A stretch of 25,339 nucleotides of DNA, from positions 1 to 25,339 of the IMG/VR virus record IMGVR_UViG_3300037247_000349, one strand, 5' to 3'. Both the position numbers and the translations under genes were made by a program. This DNA is from a virus. This document shows positions 15,285 to 20,921 of this stretch, one piece after another; within the stretch, counting starts at the first letter, position 1; each line of letters starts with the position of its first letter. Under the pieces are notes generated by a model that did not search any database, had not been told where the DNA came from, and was given only the letters and a program-made list of their open reading frames with translations.

Positions 15285-16136
15285 CTAAAGTGTTGTTTTC
15301 TTTCTTAATCTAGGTATTTCAGCATATTCAGATTCTGCGATTTCTAATTTACCGTCACCCATTGCTTCTTCAACGAGTCTAATATCTCGACAGAGTTTTT
15401 GGAATCCTTGGACATCTAGAGAAGCTGCTTGGTCGTTACCCCAATCTGATTTACTTAGAGTAATATGTCTTTCTACCGAGACAGCTCCCAATACCACAGC
15501 GGCAACAGTAGTTGCCATTCCTATCTCATGTCCTGAATACCCTATTGGAGTCCCCGAGTACGAATATTGCAACATGGTAATAGCTTTAAGATTAATGTCT
15601 TTTGGAGAAGTAGGATACGTAGAAATGCAATGATAAAGACAAGCGACTTTACCACTATGCCATCGAACTTCTTTTACCGCTTTATCAATTATATTCTGAT
15701 CTGACATCCCTGTTGAGATCAACAAAGGACGTTTGTAGGCACAACAACTTAATAGTTCTCTATTGGTGATGCATCCTGAGGCTATTTTTAAGTAAGGGAT
15801 ATCATATCTACATAAGAAATCAGCTGAACCTTCATCCCATGGAGATGCATACCAATCAAGGTTGAGTTCTTTACAGACATGATCTATTCTATCGTATTCT
15901 TCTTTACCAAATTCAAGTCCGTGTTTTAGTTCACCATATGTGGTACCATATGGACTTTTACGTTTGGTTGCTAATTCCTCTCTGGTATAAACCTTATCAA
16001 CTGTACGTTTTTGGAATTTAACTGCATCAGCACCAGCCCAATGTGCTCCTTTAATAAGTTCTAACGCTTTATCGTAGGAACCAGAATGGTTGATACCAAT
16101 TTCTGCGACTATATAACATCTATCTTCTTGTATCAT
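15285..16136 (-). CDS. neuB: NeuB-type nonulosonate (sialic acid family) synthase
   Basis: A 283-aa TIM-barrel synthase that condenses phosphoenolpyruvate with an N-acetylated hexosamine to make sialic, legionaminic or pseudaminic-type sugars. Family blocks are in order: YIVAEIGINHSGSYDKA, AVKFQKRTVDKVYT, YASPWDEGSADFL, LKIASG, LLISTGMSD, LYHCISTYPTS, GYSGHEIG and VERHITLSKSDWGNDQAASL. It ends after the barrel and lacks the C-terminal SAF (antifreeze-like) domain of longer NeuB proteins; such short forms are known. ATG at 16136 is preceded by GGAGG, which fixes the start; the frame extends further upstream without a ribosome site. First gene of the cassette, starting 12 bases after the gp6-like gene ends. 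Confidence 0.92.
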   Translation of the reverse strand: MIQEDRCYIVAEIGINHSGSYDKALELIKGAHWAGADAVKFQKRTVDKVYTREELATKRKSPYGTTYGELKHGLEFGKEEYDRIDHVCKELNLDWYASPWDEGSADFLCRYDIPYLKIASGCITNRELLSCCAYKRPLLISTGMSDQNIIDKAVKEVRWHSGKVACLYHCISTYPTSPKDINLKAITMLQYSYSGTPIGYSGHEIGMATTVAAVVLGAVSVERHITLSKSDWGNDQAASLDVQGFQKLCRDIRLVEEAMGDGKLEIAESEYAEIPRLRKKTTL

Positions 16137-16147
16137 CTTTATACCTC

Positions 16148-16816
16148 CTAATAAATATCTGCGCGCTTCCACCTATCTAGTATTGAAAGTGAAGATGGTG
16201 GAATGCCTACCGTTCCTTGCTGTGATTCAAATAGTGTTTCGTTTGAATCACCTGTTCTTTGACTCTTTACATTAGGATCAAAAGACTTACGAAGATACCA
16301 AGACTTGACTATATCAACACAAGCTCTTTCTACATCATACGGTAATGTTCTATCACCTTGAGTTGAACCTGGTGTAATATAACCTGATACATAGATTATA
16401 TTCCAATCAAGTCTCCCAAATCTAGTCGGAGTTCTTTCAATATCAAGGATATAAAGTGTTGTAGAAGTCCAACCATCTTCTTTAAATAGAACTCCAGCAT
16501 CAGAATCTTGTATTACATATTTAGTAGATGATATGGTTGACGACGCTGTAGAAGTTCTTAAAGCTACTGAAGTGATGGATACAACTGGTGTACGTTCAAG
16601 AAGAAGCGATGGTGATCCTCTTGATGCTAATGTCTCGGTTATGTTTTCTCGTGCAAATTTGCGTCCAGTATATTGAGTAATAAAATCAGAAGCTTGTTGA
16701 ATATAGTCCCAGATAAGTTTGTCATCAGTGTTGGAGGTAATGGCTAATTCACGCTTAACTAATTCAAGCGTGGTAAGTTTATTCGTGGGAGCAGCAGATG
16801 TTACTGTAACTGTCAT
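16148..16816 (-). CDS. Head-tail connector (HK97 gp6-like)
   Basis: A 222-aa connector of the gp6-like (Phage_connect / GTA g6) family, which forms the adaptor ring under the portal. The N-terminal part has LTTLELVKRELAI, DDKLIWDYIQQASDFITQYTGR, then ITETLASRGSPSLLLERTPV with VVSITSV, the usual order of helices and strands; a helix with VERACVDIVKSWY closes the domain. It is longer than the minimal gp6 because of a beta-rich middle. Start overlaps the upstream stop (ATGA). Its normal partner, head closure, is displaced about 3.8 kb downstream by the sugar cassette. Confidence 0.87.
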   Translation of the reverse strand: MTVTVTSAAPTNKLTTLELVKRELAITSNTDDKLIWDYIQQASDFITQYTGRKFARENITETLASRGSPSLLLERTPVVSITSVALRTSTASSTISSTKYVIQDSDAGVLFKEDGWTSTTLYILDIERTPTRFGRLDWNIIYVSGYITPGSTQGDRTLPYDVERACVDIVKSWYLRKSFDPNVKSQRTGDSNETLFESQQGTVGIPPSSLSILDRWKRADIY

Positions 16817-17157
16817 ATCTGAGAAAGTTCAATCGTTACGTGACCACTGAACATTTGAGTATCATTACCAGTTGAATCAGTGATGATACACTCGTGATAG
16901 AACACACCGTATCTATCTGTATCTGTAGATGTTAGATTTAAAGTAGCTAAACCACCAGTTGAGCTTGTAACATTTATCTGAGCTGTTGATGTTGATGTTT
17001 TGGTTATGATTACTGTTTCGCCAACATCTTTAGTTAATTGCCATTTGACCGTAACTCCAGTAAGATTCTGAGCACCACCAGTACTGGTTAACAAAGAAAT
17101 AGATAAGGATTTATCTCTTTTTTTGTGTAACCTAAAGTCTTGTATCTGATGGGTCAT
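16813..17157 (-). CDS. Ig-like / BppU-N-like structural protein
   Basis: A 114-aa beta protein: RDKSLSISLLTSTGG, LTGVTVKWQLTKDVGE, GGLATLNLTSTDTDRYGVFYHE and a final strand GHVTIELSQI. This matches the common phage pattern of 'LTGATV.w.l....G....G...v.l...DT..l..G.Y..e..v.D..G', as in BppU N-terminal and Ig-like domains of baseplate and head-decoration proteins. The start at 17157 overlaps the stop of the 57-aa gene (ATGA) and the end overlaps the gp6-like start. A surface accessory role is likely; exact site on the virion is unknown. Confidence 0.7.
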   Translation of the reverse strand: MTHQIQDFRLHKKRDKSLSISLLTSTGGAQNLTGVTVKWQLTKDVGETVIITKTSTSTAQINVTSSTGGLATLNLTSTDTDRYGVFYHECIITDSTGNDTQMFSGHVTIELSQI

Positions 17158-17327
17158 GTTGGGACTTTACCAATAAGAGAGACAGATGACTTCTTACCTG
17201 TTAAATTACGAGCTTCTTCTTCACCTATTAAGGATATATCTTCTACCTTACCAGTTAGATTAGTTACTCCTAAAATAAGAGCTGCTACTTCTACTTCGTT
17301 CTGGACGAAAAGTGGTATTAGCGGCAT
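17154..17327 (-). CDS. 57-aa small protein with a duplicated NLTGK...SLIG motif
   Basis: A short frame starting MPLIPLFVQNEVEVAALILG. The C-terminal half contains two similar units, NLTGKVEDISLIG and NLTGKKSSVSLIGK, twelve or thirteen residues each. No signal peptide or helix of membrane type is clear, though the N-terminus is hydrophobic. The gene fills the space exactly between its neighbours: its start follows the upstream stop without a gap and its own stop overlaps the next start (ATGA), so it is likely real. Function unknown; probably a small virion or assembly protein. Confidence 0.65.
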   Translation of the reverse strand: MPLIPLFVQNEVEVAALILGVTNLTGKVEDISLIGEEEARNLTGKKSSVSLIGKVPT

Positions 17328-18662
17328 TTAACTGATCTCACGCCAAGTTAACGACCCTTCCACGGTCGCCGCCGACACACCGCCGATTGGACGCACGGCT
17401 AGAACGATGGTGTCCAATGTGGTCCCGTCGATGGCAACGCCGAGCATTAAGGCGTTATCAAGTTCACCGCCACCGGACCCCTGCGCACTCTGTCCGCCCC
17501 CCGTCTCGACGTACCCTCCTCCGATCTGGGTGCCACCCGTAACCGTGTTTGCGGTTGCCCCGAGGACCGTCTGCATGGCGCTGTTCGTGAGATCGCCATA
17601 AGTGAACGTGCCCGCCACGGTGGGGTTGAAAAGTAGAACCCATTCCAGAAACTCGCTCGCCGTATGCACTTGAATCGCCGCCGTGAGCATCTTGACCGTG
17701 GTGCTGACATGAGTTGATTTAAGTCGGACTCCCACAACAGCAAAAAGCAAATTCTCCGTGTCAGTAGTGACCCCGGCCCCTGCCGTCGAACGATACCGGA
17801 CTATACCAATATCGTCCGTGCCTCCCTCGGAAGTAACCGCCGAGCAGATGCAACGCATGGAGCACACGCCAGAATCCGTCGTCGTGATAATCTGGTAACG
17901 TAAAGGCAGATTGGGAGTCGAAGCCCACGGGATCGTAGCCGTATTTGCTTGAACGACCTGGTGAATGTAATGTAGGTGCCCACCAAGTTCGACACCAAAC
18001 CTCACGCGCCCGACCGACAGCCACTGGAAATCTATAACGAAAATCTGAGCCTTGGTCCAGTCGACGGTATCTCCGCTCGGGTTAGCAGAATCATCGTCGC
18101 CATCCATAGTATCAAGATTCCAATTAGCCTGTGTGACCGTAGCATCCACCGGAGAACCGGAATCGTTGGTCCGCACCGTCACGCCGATGGTGCCGGCATC
18201 GCTCTCAAAGAAGGCACCGTTGTTATCGTCGAAATAGCCGATGAGCCTCTCACACCCGGTCTTCACGCCGCTGGCGAGTTCCAACACCCCAGTCATCTGA
18301 ATGAGTTGAGATTTGCCGGGTTGGTAATTGAACCGGCGGAACGTTTGGCGGGTGCGTTGTCCGGCCGTTACATTCGTACTAGTAAAATCGATATACGGCT
18401 TGGCGGCAGTCGGCGTCGTGGTCGCCATCGTGCCGGAATCGAGTTGTTCGTCCCAGAACAAGGGTGCGCTATCCAGGTTGAGCAACTTGGTATCGAATAA
18501 TGTCGTCGGATTGCTGACACGCCACCGATGGAAGGCATCGACGGACGGGCTGCTAAGTTCCGACTCAATAACGACATTCTGGAACTTTACGCCACCTCGA
18601 TCATCGGAGGCATAAACGTCACCAGTGCCTGGAAGAGTTGAATTATCGACCATTAGCCCCAT
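17328..18662 (-). CDS. GC-rich virion structural protein of unknown function
   Basis: A beta-rich protein of 444 aa (441 if ATG at 18653 is used). It contains VDAFHRWRVSNPTTLFDTKL near the N-terminus, repeated aromatic/Gly strands, GVELGGHLHYIHQV and LRYQIITTTDSG in the middle, and a Gly-rich C-terminal part with GGGYVETGGGQSAQGSGGG. The pattern 'RWRVSxPxTLFDxKxxxD' is one I recall from phage virion proteins without assigned function. No signal or membrane segment. Base composition is far above the neighbours (42/60 G+C at 17461-17520), with sharp edges near the stop and near 18715, so it was probably acquired as a single-gene unit. The second ATG overlaps the stop of a 27-codon frame (TAATG), which favours the shorter form. 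Confidence 0.75.
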   Translation of the reverse strand: MGLMVDNSTLPGTGDVYASDDRGGVKFQNVVIESELSSPSVDAFHRWRVSNPTTLFDTKLLNLDSAPLFWDEQLDSGTMATTTPTAAKPYIDFTSTNVTAGQRTRQTFRRFNYQPGKSQLIQMTGVLELASGVKTGCERLIGYFDDNNGAFFESDAGTIGVTVRTNDSGSPVDATVTQANWNLDTMDGDDDSANPSGDTVDWTKAQIFVIDFQWLSVGRVRFGVELGGHLHYIHQVVQANTATIPWASTPNLPLRYQIITTTDSGVCSMRCICSAVTSEGGTDDIGIVRYRSTAGAGVTTDTENLLFAVVGVRLKSTHVSTTVKMLTAAIQVHTASEFLEWVLLFNPTVAGTFTYGDLTNSAMQTVLGATANTVTGGTQIGGGYVETGGGQSAQGSGGGELDNALMLGVAIDGTTLDTIVLAVRPIGGVSAATVEGSLTWREIS

Positions 18663-18736
18663 TCCCCATGAATGGACGTCGTACCATCATCCGAGATCGC
18701 CGAAAAAGCGTAAGGATTTGTCTTATTCCTATACAT
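18653..18736 (-). CDS. 27-aa frame at the edge of the GC-rich island
   Basis: Between two solid genes a small frame reads MYRNKTNPYAFSAISDDGTT and ends GEWG. Its ATG follows the upstream TAA directly (TAAATG) and its TAA overlaps the 18653 ATG of the next gene (TAATG), the junction style common in this operon. The first nine codons are AT-rich and the rest GC-rich, so the seam of the inserted unit falls inside it. No Shine-Dalgarno of its own. It may be a translated coupling peptide or a chance frame. Confidence 0.35.
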   Translation of the reverse strand: MYRNKTNPYAFSAISDDGTTSIHGEWG

Positions 18737-19000
18737 TTATTTCGTGATATAACCAGAATTACCATCACGTTCTGCTATTACATCTTTGAGCTGTGCTCTT
18801 TCTCTAATCGGTCTCTTTTCTTCTTCCTTACTTTCTTTTACATCTTCTACAGGTTCTACAGGAGTATTCTGAGTATCTGGAGCAGCAACAGCTATAGCCA
18901 CCTTACGAGAAACCAACAAATCAGCCATTTTGTCATCAAAGCCAGCGATTTCACCTTCACGATAAGGAGCATTACTTAAGATAAATTTAACTAGTTTCAT
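18737..19000 (-). CDS. Small head-associated protein with acidic tail
   Basis: An 87-aa protein, MKLVKFILSNAPYREGEIAG and then FDDKMADLLVSRKVAIAV, followed by a charged low-complexity tail with VEDVKESKEEEKRPIRERAQ. The first 45 residues resemble a small SH3-like domain often found near phage capsid genes ('..f....Y..Ge.AgF....a..L...g.A'). The role is not established. I prefer ATG at 19000; a GTG at 19012 in the same frame is possible, and neither has a strong Shine-Dalgarno. It overlaps the end of the GT-like gene, so coupling is likely. Confidence 0.7.
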   Translation of the reverse strand: MKLVKFILSNAPYREGEIAGFDDKMADLLVSRKVAIAVAAPDTQNTPVEPVEDVKESKEEEKRPIRERAQLKDVIAERDGNSGYITK

Positions 19001-19796
19001 TAGATTTCTCACTTTCTTCTTTAATCAAATTAGGGTTGGATCTTCCTTTAGACCCAGGCTTATAAGAAAATCCGCGTTCTTTATGCGTTAATATCTCTAA
19101 AATCTGTCTAGATTCTTGTCGTGCACCATCAGAAGTGTAGAATTCCGCCATAGCTTTCTGCCACTTATTATCGTATTCCTTTATTCTTTCTTTCATCATA
19201 TCTGTAGTAATGATACCTTCAAGTGGTGGAAGTTCATATCCATATCTATGACTAAAGGTACAAAGAGCAGCGTTGGAGGGTATATAAACCTGTTTACCTA
19301 GACCTCTAGCAACTCCTACTAGATATTCAGTATTGGGACGCTGATACGAGTATTCACCATCTGTGATTAAATCAATTCCATATATATGTATCTCTTCAAA
19401 ATCATCTATGATTGCCAATCCTAACATGAATGCTATAGATGAAGCAAAATAATCTCCACTTGAATATGGATCTAAACTCTTACCTAAAGCTTCAATTACC
19501 TGTTCTATAGGATATCTAATGGTATTTCTAACATTAGCTATCTTCTCTTGAGTGAATACTGGCTTTTTAAGATCTGATAGCCATTTTAAATAATTAGGTG
19601 GGACATTTATCCTACCAGGACCCATCTTATGCATGTCAAAGTAGACATCGCACCTTTGTAGTTTCCGCCAAGCTAAACCCCAAATCTCTACATTAGGATC
19701 ATCCCAAGGAGTTTCATCTAAAGTGGAGGAAGCAGAACCAACAATCGCAACAATCTTAGGTCTTATCTTGTTAGGCTTACTTACCTTTTTTACCAT
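18987..19796 (-). CDS. Rossmann-like protein, possible GT42-type glycosyltransferase
   Basis: A 269-aa protein. KIVAIVGSASSTLDETPW (from residue 14) is followed by VEIWGLAWRKL and CDVYFDMHKMG; later come YSSGDYFASSIAFMLGLAI (111-129), EEIHIYGIDLITDG (134-147) and YQRPNTEYLVGVARG. The order 'IvGsgpSl...vei.g.n......sSg..a...A..lg..eI.iyGiD' parallels the GT42 sialyltransferases (CstI/CstII) and the related DUF115/MptE fold. Proteins of this type are frequent in phage genomes without assigned function. The nearby NeuB/NeuA cassette makes a CMP-sugar transferase role attractive but unproven. ATG at 19796 has AGGAG nine bases upstream, fixing the start. The C-terminal 70 residues are charged and helical. 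Confidence 0.6.
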   Translation of the reverse strand: MVKKVSKPNKIRPKIVAIVGSASSTLDETPWDDPNVEIWGLAWRKLQRCDVYFDMHKMGPGRINVPPNYLKWLSDLKKPVFTQEKIANVRNTIRYPIEQVIEALGKSLDPYSSGDYFASSIAFMLGLAIIDDFEEIHIYGIDLITDGEYSYQRPNTEYLVGVARGLGKQVYIPSNAALCTFSHRYGYELPPLEGIITTDMMKERIKEYDNKWQKAMAEFYTSDGARQESRQILEILTHKERGFSYKPGSKGRSNPNLIKEESEKSNETS

Positions 19797-20145
19797 CTGT
19801 ATATCTCCTGATGCCACTGTCATCTCTATCTTCTGAACAGACTATCTTTTCAACAGTCTTACCCTGATCATTACAGATATAAACCAGGGTTGAAAAGACA
19901 ACCATATAGGGTTTCGCAAGTTTCGTGAAGTTCATGATGCAAACTTTTAGAGGGTTAGCATCATTTATCTTATCTCGATCTATTCCAGGTAAGACAAAAG
20001 TTACCTGAGTAAAACCATCATCAGGCACAAGATAATTCAATTCACTATTAGAGACAAATGTTACTGGAGTGGTATCATATTTGATAAGTTCTGCATTATC
20101 AAACATTACCCATCTATTACCACTATCTTTGACTTTAATAATCAT
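19777..20145 (-). CDS. Hypothetical 122-aa protein
   Basis: No family recognised. The protein is beta-rich and soluble: MIIKVKDSGNRWVMFDNAEL, a PVTFVSNSELNYLV stretch, FTQVTFVLPGIDRDKI, then PYMVVFSTLVYICNDQGKTV and a basic end RRYTDGKKGK. It starts with a strong GGAGATA leader nearly identical to that of the 31-aa SLOG-like gene at 15275. It lies between the holin-like gene and the GT-like gene and overlaps the latter by 20 bases. Could be an accessory (moron) protein rather than a virion part. Confidence 0.7.
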   Translation of the reverse strand: MIIKVKDSGNRWVMFDNAELIKYDTTPVTFVSNSELNYLVPDDGFTQVTFVLPGIDRDKINDANPLKVCIMNFTKLAKPYMVVFSTLVYICNDQGKTVEKIVCSEDRDDSGIRRYTDGKKGK

Positions 20146-20166
20146 ATCTATCTCCGAAATTAATTG

Positions 20167-20331
20167 TTATTTTTTAGATTCTCCTAAGATAATCGACACA
20201 AACGCGAAAATTCCAGCAGAAGCATTGATCCAATTTTGCCATTCTTCAGTCTGGAAACCTAGTAGAAGAGCAAGACCGGCTAGACCTGCATAAGTACTTG
20301 GTTCTTTTAATCTTGAAAGAAGGCTTTCCAT
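20167..20331 (-). CDS. Small holin-like protein, 54 aa
   Basis: A 54-aa protein, MESLLSRLKEPSTYAGLAGL, then ALLLGFQTEEWQNWINASAG and IFAFVSIILGESKK. The 'RLKEPSTyAGlA.L' start followed by two short hydrophobic helices (about 14-25 and 37-50) with a WQ..I linker matches a common group of small phage holins, which make the inner-membrane lesion that releases or activates the endolysin. GGAGATAATAAA directly upstream gives a strong ribosome site. It is far from the M15 lysin (about 9 kb), so lysis genes are not clustered here. A 98-base AT-rich gap lies upstream with no convincing promoter. Confidence 0.78.
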   Translation of the reverse strand: MESLLSRLKEPSTYAGLAGLALLLGFQTEEWQNWINASAGIFAFVSIILGESKK

Positions 20332-20429
20332 TTTATTATCTCCAGATAATACATTAAATTATTTTTACTTCTACACTATTTAAGATTAATTCTCAAAACT
20401 AGATCCGCTACTCTACTATGTTCCAATGT
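20332..20429 (-). other. AT-rich 98-base gap before the holin-like gene
   Basis: No frame with a ribosome site fits here. A TTGAGA (near 20396) has no good -10 partner at the right distance, and no stem with a U-run is visible after the stop of the GC-rich gene. It marks the edge between the GC-rich gene and the AT-rich backbone, so it may simply be an insertion junction. The last bases carry the GGAGATA ribosome site of the holin-like gene. Confidence 0.4.
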
Positions 20430-20921
20430 TTATAGCCAAACCCCACGCCGCTGCTGTGGCTCGTCTATGGTGATGTCCAGCCATTCGGTGCCGTCCGTCC
20501 AACGAAACCACCGCATGTCGGCCCTGCCGGATCGCGGGTGCTCGACGGCGGTGTCCAGACGCTCGACGCCGTTGTTCTTCATCCAGCGTTTCAGCTTAGA
20601 CTTGTCCAGTGTCGGATCATTGAAATCTGGATCGCTCGGGTCCGTGATGAACAGGCCCGTCCAGCCGCGCCATACCCCCGGCCAAGGCCAATCATGTGTT
20701 CCACCCGTGACACGAAGGTTGTAGTGGATGTCGCTGGATAGGGTTGGAGGCTCACCGTCCTTAAGCATGAGGCTGTTGATCGGATCAATATTGACGCCGG
20801 GTAATTCAATCCATATGCTTTCCGGCTTGTGGATCAGCTTGAAGTTCGTCGGCAGTGCACCGTTGAAGGCGACTAGGCTGGCCGGTCGGCGGGCGCGGAG
20901 GAGGAAGTCCTGGGAGGCCAT
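20430..20921 (-). CDS. GC-rich hypothetical protein, 163 aa
   Basis: No family recognised. It is rich in Trp, Asp and Pro: LRARRPASLVAFNGALPTNF, WIELPGVNIDPINSLML, WPWPGVWRGWTGLF and a C-terminal RWFRWTDGTEWLDITIDEP. Looks like a compact beta protein of the virion surface. G+C is far above the flanking AT-rich DNA (42/60 at 20521-20580), and the change at the 3' end falls within about ten bases of the stop. The start overlaps the stop of the 625-aa fibre gene (TAATG), so the two are probably used together, for example as fibre plus tip or chaperone. Confidence 0.65.
   Translation of the reverse strand: MASQDFLLRARRPASLVAFNGALPTNFKLIHKPESIWIELPGVNIDPINSLMLKDGEPPTLSSDIHYNLRVTGGTHDWPWPGVWRGWTGLFITDPSDPDFNDPTLDKSKLKRWMKNNGVERLDTAVEHPRSGRADMRWFRWTDGTEWLDITIDEPQQRRGVWL

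Noticed and set aside
17976-18500. Plus-strand frame of 174 codons in the GC-rich island
   Set aside because: High G+C lowers stop frequency in all frames; the minus frame joins its neighbours with proper junctions and reads as a beta-rich virion protein.
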